Assembly: GCF_033439725.1 (NCBI RefSeq)
Contig: NW_026944388.1
Coordinates: 1,922,001-1,986,000, forward strand
Direction of reading: 5' to 3'
From: Neurospora tetraspora
Lineage: Eukaryota > Ascomycota > Sordariomycetes > Sordariales > Sordariaceae
DNA length: 64,000 nucleotides
The translations under genes and the position numbers were made by a program. The stretch's first letter is position 1; each line of letters begins with the position of its first letter. Below are positions 47,898 through 59,801 of this stretch, one piece after another. Under the pieces are notes generated by a model. That model saw nothing but the letters and a program-made list of their open reading frames with translations. It did no database searches and had not been told where the DNA came from.

Positions 47898-50364
47898 TAG
47901 CGCCTCCATAGTTCTCTTGTGGAACTTTCTGCTGGAAGTTTTCAGTGGGCTTTTGCTGGATTGGCATTCGTAACGGATGGATCTGCCCTGCAAGGGCAAG
48001 ATTGAGAGCAAGGGAACCCTCGCAAAAAATCTGGCTGACATAATCATCTCATACCGTTGTGGGCTAGCCTTGGAGATGCCCACAAAAGCCCCTCGAAGCC
48101 CATGCCGCCGTCTGGAAGCCTTTGCCCCTTTCTGGTTTGGCTTGGCAAACCTGGTCAAGCTTGGTTTACGGCCATGCAGGGGCTGCGGCTGATACGGCCA
48201 GTCTCCCGCGATCCAATAAGCAGACGGGATTCGTGAAGAAAAGATGCAATCCTGCGTCTTCGCCGTACTGGTGAATGTTTGTGACCACAAGCCATACCAA
48301 ACATCAACATCTCAAGGGGACGACGCAACCGTCCGTTGCTGATGACGAGTGTAGTAAAAGGCGACGGCATGGCAACGAGGAGATTTTGTTGCGTGGCGCA
48401 TATGGCCGGTCTTTTGGTCTAGGGGGGTCGGAGAGTACCGTGATGCCTCTGTGACTGTATCTGCGTTGCTGATGTGCCAACCCGCGCTATTCTAGGCTAT
48501 CGTCAGCAGTGTCCCGCAATATTTTAGGCCGAAGCTCCTACATATCGTGTTCCACTGCGCTACGGGGGCGCCGATATCTTGGTTGAAGACAGACCAGTAG
48601 AAGTTTCGATACGAACTCATTCTTGGACTAGGAACTAGCCAGTCGGGACCTTCCCAAGTGTCTGTGAGACATTGCCGCGTGCCTTATGCATTGGTTTGTG
48701 CCTGGTGAAGCTCTATTCCAGTGCGCTGGTACGTAGCTTTTCTCGTTCATTGGCAGCACGTGTGTCTGCGAGTGTTTGTGTGGGCACCATGACGCAGGAA
48801 AATGGATGCGAGCGATAGTGTTGTCCACCTGTTCTTGCGAGCTGGCGAAGGGTTCGTGGGAGATTCACTGATCACTGATCGGCGGTGTTTGGTGATCGTC
48901 GACTGCACTGTCGGACTGTGAGAAAAGATACTCCGTAAGATGCCAGTCCGGGTCGGAAAGCGGTCCCGTGGTATTGGGATGCCCGGTCGTGTTCGATAGG
49001 TTTGTCAAACATGATGGAGAATTTTGTTTCTGTACTGAAGATGCCGTTTGAAATGGATGACGAAGAATCATCGATGTCGTAGCCACACCACGGCAGTTTG
49101 GCAGAAGTCGCGTTGAATCGCTGTAGAAGCAGCCACCAGGGGCAGTGTGCCCTAACCCTTGCATAGGCCCTTGGCTGCTCCTTGCTTACGCAAGTTACGC
49201 AACAGTGCCATCGGCAACTTCCACCTTGGTAATTCAAAAACAGAAGCAGATACATGAGTAACAAAGGATCTGCTATTCATTAAAGAAATTAGTTAATGAG
49301 CTATCCGCTCTCTGTATCTTTTTTTTGCAATTCCAGTCCATCGAGAATGCCGTCTGGTGTCCACGTGGTCTCAGACTACATACAGATTTGCTAGAATGCA
49401 AGCCCGAGCTAGTTATTTGATCCGACGGGACCGAAGCTGAGACTGGAATGGAAGCCGCGCCCAACTTTTAATTTTTCCATTTTGCTTCTACGCTAGACCT
49501 TCCTTATATCGTAACCAGCCCGATCAGCACGGGCGACGCTGACGGCGGGGATGAGCGGCGTCTTTCCGCACGCAATGAAAACAGGTTGAGCCTTTGATAA
49601 GGATTTCCACTTTGGCAACTTGTTGAAGAGCCTCTTCACAACTGTCTCACTGTATGGAACTCAACGGTCAACGGCCAAAAGTCAACGGTTAACGGTCCAG
49701 CTGCGTGTCGGACCGTGTATCGCTGCGCTTGCTCTTCAAAGGGTATGCATGACCTACAAATAGGGAACCACGAATAAGTACACGTCTTGTCTTCAATCTG
49801 ATCTTTTTTAAGTTTGTTTTGTTTCCTTTGGAGAGCATCGGACGGCGTTGAGTTTTGGGCAATGACGTCTGACCCCAGAAACGGACGGTCCTACATAGCA
49901 TACTTAGGCACTATCCACCGTTTACAGCCCACTAAACATAGTAGCACACGAACTCGGACTGTGGGGGAAATTGCGACAACCCATTATTATGACCGAGGAA
50001 ACCCCGTTTACACTTTTCACGCAACACACAATTGCTGTGATGTGGTGGACGTTGCGAAGAGCGTGGTGTGTTCCCACTCTATCTCTCACAGCATGCGGCT
50101 GTGGTGGTTGTATATCTCTCACCTCACCCACCGAAGGCTATAGTAGGCTGATCTGCTGACTGACCCTGATCAACAATAGAAAATCCTCACCAAGTGGGTG
50201 AAGGGGAAGAGCAATTACCTACCCAGGTGTTGATGGGCAAGCTTTGGAGTACATGGGCGTGGTAGCCATCGAGGTCCTCGGCAGATCAGATCAGCTTACA
50301 CTGATTATTTCATTCCTAGTCGCGCCACGCCAATCGATCATATTTTTTGAAGCTCTCCTGGTCC
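47898..50364. other. Spacer between two transposons, no gene supported
   Basis: GC-normal sequence with short frames only. 49660-49700 has repeated CAACGGT/AACGGTC-type words. A possible fragment of an older gene cannot be judged by eye. Confidence 0.4.
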
Positions 50365-50369
50365 CTGGA

Positions 50370-50528
50370 TCTTGGACTAGAGGGCAAAACGCTGTGTAGA
50401 TATGTGTGCTATGGAGAGAAGACTAGAGCTAAGAGGGAAAAGAAGTATGGAGGGCTAAAATATAAGAAAGGGTATGAGGGCATGGACCCACACGACAAGG
50501 GAGGTGGGATAGGACCTACCCGATAATA
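50370..50528 (-). repeat. Left LTR (3' LTR in sense) of the copia-like element
   Basis: 159 bp aligning without gaps to 56219-56377. Differences are transitions distributed between both copies, so both were RIP-mutated. Confidence 0.88.
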
Positions 50529-50699
50529 CGCCCCCGTAGTCCGAAATAATTCTTAGAGACTATTATGAGTAAACAAACAAACTATCCATGGTGTTGAAGA
50601 ATCCATAGTATTGAATACTTCTATTAACCCTAAGGGACTTTCTTTATTTCTAGCCCTAGTATTGAAATAAATTTGTTGTATTTATCCGCCTTCAACGGT

Positions 50700-53600
50700 T
50701 TTGTTAAACTGTTTATAATTATTTCCTCTCCCTTAATATGAATAATATTAAATTCCTTCGCTTCGACGTTTTTAATAATTTATTTGAATTTAATATTTAT
50801 ATACCTATTCCTTCCTAGTACTTTTTGATTTAAAACCTTATTTCGAGTATTCTTACTATCTGTATATAATACTTTTAATAGTAGTTGAATATAGCCTAGC
50901 TCCTCTAGTATATGTACAATTTATTGTAAAGACTTTATAGTTGGAATAAGGTTGGTAAATTCCGCTTCTATGGTACTTGTTATTACGAAGGCCTGTTTTT
51001 TTAATTTTTAGAATATTGGACCTTTAGTTAGAAAGATAATGTAATTGCTAGTATTGTAACGAATCGTTAGATCGTTAGTAAAAGAGGTATTTTTAAATGC
51101 CTTTAAATTTATATACCTTAGTAAAATCCTCCTACCTAAGACTATCCCTATATTTATTATTTTTAATAAATATTGAAAGAAGTACTTTATAACTATTATT
51201 AATCCGGTTGTTAATTTTGTATTTACTTCGTAAAGTTTATTGACTATAAACGTAATATCCGGCCGTACACTTACCGATAAGTAATTTAGATTGCTAGTCT
51301 TTTTAATATATTTTTTCTATTATTATTATTTTAGTAATTCGTCTTCCGTCTTATAGTCTTTAACCTTAGTATTTTAAGGCTATAGCGTATTAACTTTATA
51401 AAAGTTATTGTAGCTAAACTTTTTAATTAGGGACTTTGTATATTTAGTTTAAGATATAAAGATTGTACGTTCCTTCTTACTCTTTACAATATTAAAACTT
51501 AAGAAGGTCTTTATTTTTCTTAAGTATTTAAACTTAAAATAAGTTAATCATTGATCTCTAATATTGAAAATAACCGATTTTATTAGTACTTTAATAAGGA
51601 AATTATTAATATAGAGTATTAGTATTATTCCTAACTTTATATTATTGAATAAATAAGTATTATTATTAATTAGTTTAAAACCTAAATTTTTTAAGATAGG
51701 TAAAAGTATTTAAAATTAGTAAAGGAGATTTCTCTTGAAGCTATATAGCGCTCTTCGAAGTAGGTAGACCCGTTTATTCCGTTTTTCTTATAGTCCCTTT
51801 TCTAATTTTATTGGTTGTTCGACGTAATATTTTCTGTTCGACGGAATTAAAGTATTTAGGAACGTAATATTAAAATTAAATTGGTAATAATCTAGATTTA
51901 AAATTACTATAATAGTTAGAAATATTTTAACGCTTGCCGCGTTAATTACCGTAGTATAAATTTCTTCCGAATCCTAAGAATTTTATTTAAAGTTACTATA
52001 AATTACCTATTTAGTTCTAGCTTCCTTCGTTTTTAACTTTAAATTTTCTTTTTTATTATAAACTTATTTTCCGGGTAAAATTATTATATTTAGGGTAATT
52101 AGGATTAGGTTGTAGACTCCCCTATCTTTTACGGTTTAGATTAATTTTTTATAGTAGGTTTTTAATATTTTTCGAAATTTGGTCACTTTCTAATTCAATT
52201 ATAGTTTTTAGGAATATTTGGGGAAGTTTCGAAGTCGTATATTATTTTAACCGCTGTTAAATATAATAGTTCAATATTTTGTTAAAATACCCCTCTTTCG
52301 TATAAACCGAAATAGAAAGAAGGAATTATTAGATTACTATATTTATTCTTTTAAATTGTACGATTATTATCAATTATTTTTATTTTATTAACTATATTTA
52401 CTAATATTAGTACCGCCCGTTTTCAAGGCCTACTAGAGGCTATCGTTTCCGGCTCTATCGTTAAAACCTTCGGCGCTGTTGTTGGGATTTCTAATTCCGA
52501 AGATACTTAGTATTGTTCCGTTATTATAGCTTCTATTCCTAAGGATATTTTAATTTGGTTCGGGAATTTCCTATTGTCCTCTATTATTAGTCCCCTAATT
52601 AGAATATTAGGCGTTGATTGCCAGCGTAATTAGTTATAAGGAGAGGGAATAGGTATTTCTTTTTTAAAGTTATAAAGGTTAATAAAAGATAAATTTGTAA
52701 ACGATTTATTAAATAGTAAGTTTTGCTCTTTGTATTTTTCCTTGTCTCTTTTTACTTTATTATTATAATTCCCGTTGTTAAATAATTTTAGTATATTTTT
52801 ATTATTGTTAAAAGATTAAAATGATAAGTTTCCTTCTTTTTCGTTTTAGTTAATTAATTATATAATATTTTATAATATTAATTACTATAATTGTTTTATT
52901 GTATTTTTTGTCGGAATAGGTATATTCTTTTCCTCATTTCCTAATATTGAGCTTTCTTCTATTAATTCGTCCTCCAATCCTATAAGTAAACTTGTCGGTT
53001 CTATAGGTAAATTAATCGGGCTTATAGGAGGGGTTATTGGTCTTAGAAATGAATTTGTTAGTCCTAGGGGTATATTTATTGGGCTTAGAAGTAGTATTAT
53101 TGGAATATTGGGGGGGGGGGGAGGGGAATGGAATTTTAAAAAATTAGTACTGGCGTAATATTTAGTAATAATATAAGTAAGGTAGTTATTACTTTTATAG
53201 AGTCGGGTTTGGTAATACTTAGTATTATTTTAAGTATTGGGTCTTCTTTCAGTTGATTTATTAAATATAGTTCCTTCGGTTAGCTATTAATAATTATTAT
53301 TTATACTTTTCTTTTACTTTATAGTACTTCTTCTATTTATTTAATCGATTGGTTTAAGAAGATAATACTATAGTTAAGCGCTTCTTTATTTAAATTTTCT
53401 TTTAAATATATTTTCAAAATTTTCATTGCGTTAGCTTTAATAAATTATTTCGTTTTTAGATCCTAGATTAAGAATACCCTACTATTTAAATCGCTATATC
53501 CTATTAAATAGCTTCGCTTTACGCGTTTTATAAATTTATTTCCTTATACCCGTCTTTGTCTCTTAATATAATAGTACGCTATGTAGTAATACGTTCGTAG

Positions 53601-56050
53601 ATATTTGATATTAAGTTTAGGGTTTGGAATATTAGCCGCCCTATTGAAGATTGTGTATAGATTGATATATTCCTTATTAGATTTCGTAAGGAGGAGATTT
53701 ATTATTTTAATTACCGAGTTAATTATTAAAGGCTATAGTTCGATAGGAATATTATATTTTAGAATTATTGCCCTTATTCTTCTTATTATTACTCTCTTAG
53801 TTCTTTCTAGCGCTTTATTTATTTAGGGAGTATGTACTGGGGTCTTAATAATTTCGATACTTTTTTAGCGCCCTTAAGTAATTATTGAATCGTTTTGGAA
53901 GTCCTTGGAATCAAAATTAAATTTTGTACTACTATTTAAACTTAAAACCTTTACTTTTAAATTTGTTTGTAATTCGATATGTTTCTTCTATTCCTTAATA
54001 GCTATTAAACTATCCTTCTTTTCTTTAATTATTTTAATTTAGTAAAAACTGTCAACTATATAGATAAAATGAATTATATATTTATATTCTATATATTTTA
54101 GGATATTGTAATTCAAGGTATTAATCTTTACGAATTCTAAGAGCTTTATTACTATTAGGTTTGAAACTTTATATATAATATTTATTAATTTATTTCCTAA
54201 CTAGGTATTATAATTATTTTAAGTATTCCTAGTATTAGCTAGCTTTATTCTAGTATTTTTGTGGGCTTTTAAGATTTATTTTTTTCCCGTATATATTAGG
54301 CGGCGGTATATAATATCGTAATTTATTATGCCGACTATCGCTAGGCCTGGCATTTAATGGTAGTACTTCTAATCGATCGATTCTAGTAGTGAAATTAGTA
54401 AGATTAGTAGGTTATCTATTTAGTAATATTATATTTATTATCTTTAATACTTCCCCTTATTGAAAGATAGTTTATTCGTTTTCATATTTTATACTATATT
54501 GCTATTAATTAGACCTATTATCGTTATAAAATTGGCCGGTATTAATAGAGAGAATATTGTATTTTTAATTTTAATAAGGATATAATCTCTTAATATCATT
54601 AATAGTCGTGATTTAACTATTTTAATATAGTATAATTTCGAATACTAGCTATTTCCTACCTAGTAGCTTATAGACCTTAATAAAGGGTGTAGTTCTATAA
54701 ACTATTTAACGTTGTTGAAAATGTTTGATATATATCCGCTATCGAATATTATTATATTTTTATATAATAAATTTGAAGTTGCTTCGGGAGTTTGTTGGAT
54801 TTTGACGAGATTTAATTGAACGTTAACGCTACTTTGTATATATTTAGAAATAATTGGTTCTAAGTCATTCGTTAGGAGCTTTAGTAAAAAATCTTTAGGA
54901 AATCGTTGTCGAAGGATAGGCTATTTAAATTAAATAATAAGTTGGAATTGACGGTAATAGTAGTTAGGTTGTAAATATTAGAGTTATTGCCTGTAATTAT
55001 AATAATTATATTAGAACCTATAGCCTTATTCTTCTTTTTAATAGCCTTCTTCTTATTCTTCCAATTATATGGGGCCTTTTTGGGTTTATATTATTAATAG
55101 TCAGGAATATTAGGGGTATGATAATAATTATAAGAGAAATATTTCTATTTCTTTATAATTCTTTTATTATATTTATTGTAGGGGATCAAATCTTAACTGT
55201 TCCTTCCGGTATTTCCTTTTCCTTTATTACCGTTTTCGGTCTTCGTAGTCTTTATTTCGATTTTAGTAATGACTATATTATTATAGGATTTTTTAATATT
55301 AACCAAGGCTAATAATAAGCTTAAGAACTTCTTAGTAGTAAATTATCCTTTATTTAGGTTGGTAGCCTATAGTTTAGTATTAATTGGGTAGGAGTATTTA
55401 ATAGCGTTGAAAAGGTTTGTTAATTCGATATTATCGTTAATAATATAGCCGATATCCTTAACGCGCTTATATAAGGCCTAGTAGCGTATAAGGAAAGATT
55501 CGAAGGAAGTAAAGGAAGCTCGTTTGAAGGTTTAATATTTATTAAGAACGTTATTTTTGGCTTCGTTGGTAATACTAAAAATACTATTACGAATTAGGTC
55601 GAATAGATATTTCGGGTTGTTGTTATCTTTATTTTAGCTATTAATTATTAGAATAGATTATATATTATTAGTATTAATAATTAAATAGATAATATTTATA
55701 ACTTTAGCGCAATTTATATACTATTTGGCTAAGGCTTTCTCGTCTTTAATCTTTATAGTATCTTTAATTTTAAATATAGGGATAGTTGTAGTAATATATG
55801 GTTTAAAGCTAAGGGAAGCTAATTAGACCTTTAAAGTATAAGCTTAATTATTAAAGTTAGTTTTACTTTTAAGAGAAATTAACGTCGCAGTTATATTATA
55901 CTTTATAATAAGCGTATCGTAATTAAAATTAATTAGTAAAGTTATTAAATTAGCGGGTTAATTCGCATTTTTATTAGTTGACGCTGTAGTATATAGGTAG
56001 GAAGTTGTATAATTGTTAAGAATCTTTATTCTTCGTAGCGAAGTATAGTC
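50700..56050 (-). pseudogene. Degraded gag-pol of the copia-like element
   Basis: Very AT-rich, with stops in all frames. Only the reverse-transcriptase core near 51581-51622 (LILYINNFLIK) is recognisable with confidence. Gag and integrase are placed by family order only. A pure G run of twelve at about 53110-53121 interrupts the region. Confidence 0.45.
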
Positions 56051-56218
56051 GTATTGTAAATTAAAGTTGATAATATTTATCGGCGGGCGGGGTTTTTGTT
56101 TCGTGGGCTAAGGTCGATAAAATTTGTTAGCGGGCGGGGTTTTGTAATTGATTTTTAGATACGCGCGACGGCAGTAATGCGATACGACGATGCGATTGCG
56201 AGTAGAGGGCTTATAACC

Positions 56219-56377
56219 TCTTGGATTAGAGGGCAAAACGCTGTATAGATGTATATACTATAGAGAGAAGACTAGAGTTAAGAGGGAAAAGAAGTGTGGA
56301 GGGCTAAAATATAGGAAAGGGTGTGAGGGTATAGACCTATACGATAAGGGAGGTGGGACAGGACCCACCCGACAACA
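56219..56377 (-). repeat. Right LTR (5' LTR in sense) of the copia-like element
   Basis: 159 bp. It retains the unmutated GACAACA end (TGTTGTC in sense) and is followed by the CTGGA duplication. Confidence 0.88.
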
Positions 56378-56382
56378 CTGGA

Positions 56383-59023
56383 TCATGATTCGACCTCGAT
56401 TGTCGTTGGGCTGTTGGCCCTCCTAGCTGAGAGATCTTCACCCGGCTTGAGCCGCTGTACCTGCAGCCAAGTCAGTAAGGACTAAGGCCAGGTACGCAGC
56501 AAGGAACTTTGGGTAAGGTACGTACCCCCGAGGCATTTTAGCCCTGAAAGTGAAATCCCGTCATCTTAACAATCTGCACGAGATGCAGCTCCGTAATGAG
56601 CTTACAAGAGGATCGTCACTGGTAGTGTTTGTAATACCCTCAACTAGTGTAACGTCCAATGGCCCAATGGCCACAAAGGAAGCTCGTGGGCAACGTTTTG
56701 TTTTCAGGGAAGCGATCTTGGGAAAACCGCGCGGGCGGTCGTGTTTCAAGCTAACGCACCAGACCGCGACTTGGGGTTGGATTGAGGGACCACCGGCGAA
56801 ACCCTCAACTGGGACTTACCTTGGGAGGCACCACCTGCATCACCGACTTGCATACAGATCGGTATGCCTAGGTATCGTTGGTGCAAATACCAGAATCACT
56901 GAACATGAGGAAAACACACTGACACGGCAGCTTGGTCAAGTTCAGTTGGATGCAGACAAGACGACAGCTGCCTACCTACTTAACCTCGATATTAAATACC
57001 CGCGTGCAACCAAGGACGGAATGTCAGTGACATGGTACTGAGGATATCCCATGCTGCTTCCCCGCGCCGAGGTAGTAATAGCTAATAGGGTTGAAGCTTC
57101 AATTTCCGCGACATGATTTTCTGGAACAGCCTTCGAAAAACCCAACAGTCCGTCACCGTCTCGTCGAACGAGTCCTCGCTTGCGCGTAATGTCACACTGC
57201 AGTAGGCTGAGCCAATCCGACCTTGAGCTCTGGCCTAGACCTTGGGGAGCTGCACTGTGAATAGCATCGACACAATGTTTTCTTGGGGAGAGTGAAACGG
57301 AAAGCCACATGACGAAGGCAGCGTGCACTACCAGTTGAATCAAATTCAACGCATGAAGAAACCTAGGACCTATAGGCTTTTTCCTTACCTGCACCTCACA
57401 GATTCTATTTGTTCAGGCAGGCAGGCACATTAAATGCCTGATACTAATGGCAGGCAGGTGCATACAATATGCACGGACGTATGCAGCACTGCAGCATCTG
57501 CGTGTTGTGCCGGCTCGTCTTCGGTCCCAGCAACATGCAGATGTCTTGCCGGCCTTCCTTCGCTTCCGTTATGTGCGTGGACTTTTGCCCTTTTGATCCG
57601 GGCGCACGTTCGGTTCAGTTGCATCCGGCAATAAGGTAGCGTAACGACCCTGATTCACCCGTCAGCCTTCAACCGGCATGGTTTTCCGCCCAGTTCAATC
57701 CTTCGAAGTCCCACGAGGTCTTGTTTCTCTTGCTCGGTCTGTTAGCTTCTGTATAGCTTCAAGCCACAGTATCTGGGGGCCTGGGGGCCAGGTACGTAGA
57801 GAAACCGATCTTCTGCGCGGAACTGGGATGCGCTGATCCGTCACTTGTCCAGATCATCTATCGAATTTAATGCCCTGTGCACGGAGATATCATATAATCT
57901 TTTTTTGATTGGCCGTCTGAGTCTCGACGCTTCCAATTGGCAGGGTGCCTGTGTAGGAAATCGAACATGATTCGATACCAAGGGAAAGGACTTGAGAATG
58001 CAAGTGGTTCGAGTTCTCTCTCCCCGGCTAATTCAACAAGCAAAACAAAGCAAACACACACTCGTCGACAAGATGAGGCAAAATGACCATGATGATTGTT
58101 TGTTTCGAAAAAGTAATGCAAGACTTGATAGAACGTCTTGACCGCCTGCTCTCAGTACGGTGCCGCATGCCTCCACTCGGACGTTTTGTGTTTGGTGAGC
58201 ACACTGCCAGACAAACATTTCAGAAAATACGGAGCTCAACACTCAGCTCCGTCACCAGCAGTGGGTTTCAACGCCAAGCATCTGCAACGGAAACGGACTC
58301 AGGAGCACAGATGCCGGTCACTTCCCACCAGAACCCACCACACCTGGCGCTAGTCAAGGGTTACCCCTGGCTCTCAGGGACCAGAAGGATTCCGCAGGAA
58401 ATCAACGGACATCCTTGGGATTTTGGGAGACTGGGACCTGGACGGATTGGGGATGGAGGAGGACGAGGATGGATGGGCACTGTCATCAACCATGGCGGCA
58501 TGGAGGACACACGCACTCACACACAGTCCGCTTGCTCACTCTCACAGTCTCACCAGGGGTAGAAATCACTCCTGCATTATATGGACCCCATGCCCGTCGC
58601 ATCCCCCACAGTTGCGAGGTTTTCCTGAGGATAATGCTCTTTTGCTTTGTGACTTTCGGACTCTGACCCTGCTGAGCTTTCGTTTGGCTGACTATCTTAC
58701 TGACACTCCCTCGAAACATCTCACTTGCTCACTCACTCACGTCAGAATCTCATCGCATATATACATCTCCCTCCGAAAACAACGACAAACCACAACAAAC
58801 AACAACATACTTGGCCCGGAAACTCGCCAAGTCGATCCCCGTCCCGTCCCGTGTCCACTTCGGCCGAGGGCGCCGATTGTATCTGAGTGAGAGGAGCAGC
58901 GAGAGAGATCCACGGTCCCAGGTCCACGGGGCCCTGTTCGAATCCACCTCCACTATCCACTGTCCACTGTCCCCAGTCTGCAGTCCACCAGCTTGACACC
59001 GCCCACATCCAGTCCACCTCCAG
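56383..59023. other. Intergenic; leader and promoter side of the CRIB gene
   Basis: No gene is supported in 56383-58600. At 58750-58815 a TATA-like CATATATACAT is followed by CAA-rich sequence (ACAACAAACAACAACA), typical of a fungal promoter and leader. This suggests that transcription of the downstream CRIB gene starts near 58790 and crosses the inserted element. Confidence 0.45.
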
Positions 59024-59769
59024 ACGGTGGCCCAAGTGTTGGCTATGATCAATTGAAAAAGTTTGGTCAGAAAATGGCCCGTTTTAGCTACAGGCATTAA
59101 GTACGCGCTTAGGCGCGTTAATATAGATTTTATATTACTAAACCCGTAGGTACGCTACGTATAGCAGCGGAATTCTACCGAAGGTAAAGAAATAGGGGTT
59201 GACAAATTCAGAGCACATTTATTATAAGAAACTAGGAATAAAGTAATAAAGTAATAAAGTAATAAAATAATAATTAGAGGTAACGAAAAAACTAAAGGTA
59301 ATAAAAGTTAATTAAAATTAATAAAATTTGAAAGTTTTGAAGTTTACTAAAATTTAGGGTAGTAGTATAAATAGATCCTCCGGTTCTTCTTTAAATTTTG
59401 GTTAGAAAGTAAATGAGAGCTTTGAAGTTTGCTAAAACTTTTTTAAAGTAGTAGTATAAATAGATCCTTCGCTTCTTCTCTAAATTTTAGACTTTAGGGT
59501 AAAGTATTAATACAAATGGATTTCCCTATCCCTCTTATTCTCTCCAAGCAATAAGAATAAATAAGAGTTAATAAGAGGTATAAGAATTAATGAGAATTAA
59601 TAGGAGTTATGAATGTGATAGATAATATAATGCCTTTAGGTAGGAGTAAATTTTCTAATTTGAGTATGTAAGTGATATGGAGGCGTTGATATAAAAAGGC
59701 TGGCAGTTGGGTGTAGTTGAGAGCTCGGACCAACTTTCAATTGACTATAGCCAACACTTGGGCTACCGT
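59024..59769. mobile_element. Inverted-repeat element, MITE-like, 746 bp
   Basis: The ends are inverted copies: 59024-59060 (ACGGTGGCCCAAGTGTTGG...) matches the reverse complement of about 59733-59769 (ACGGTAGCCCAAGTGTTGG...), and similarity continues through CAATTGAAA and GTTTGGTC. The interior is AT-rich and non-coding. It contains a short tandem repeat of AAAGTAAT units (59230-59270) and two direct copies of a 65-bp sequence (59335-59399 and 59421-59488), each with TATAAATAGATCC. No clean target duplication is visible (TA on the right, GA on the left if the tip is trimmed by one base). Size and structure fit a non-autonomous DNA transposon. Confidence 0.72.
59335..59488 (+). repeat. Two internal direct repeats carrying TATAAATA
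   Basis: Copies at 59335-59399 and 59421-59488 share GAAGTTTRCTAAAA, AGTAGTATAAATAGATCC and CTTCTTC.CTAAATTTT. Each TATAAATA is preceded by similar sequence, so both could act as TATA boxes toward the CRIB gene. That activity is inference. Confidence 0.6.
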
Positions 59770-59801
59770 ACCTCTAGTCCCTTTATAGCAACGAGCAACC
59801 A

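Larger units (their letters stand above)
50370..56377 (-). mobile_element. RIP-degraded Ty1/copia-like LTR retrotransposon
   Basis: A 6008-bp element with 159-bp LTRs of equal length at 50370-50528 and 56219-56377. A 5-bp duplication CTGGA lies at 50365-50369 and 56378-56382. It reads on the minus strand: in that sense the right LTR begins TGTTGTCGGG. A G-rich tract (CTACGGGGGCG) next to the left LTR fits a polypurine tract, and GGTTATAAGCC follows the right LTR where a primer-binding site would lie. At about 51581-51622 the minus strand reads LILYINNFLIK, the copia reverse-transcriptase core with both catalytic Asp codons changed to Asn. Reverse transcriptase lies at the 3' side, as in copia. 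LTR ends are TG...GA in sense rather than TG...CA. No intact protein remains. Confidence 0.85.

Noticed and set aside
47850-48290. Open frame of 146 residues on the minus strand
   Set aside because: Its end lies within the transposon's inverted repeat and no domain is visible.
56550-57041. 163-residue open frame
   Set aside because: Composition is not protein-like, no start context or splice partners, and no recognisable motif.
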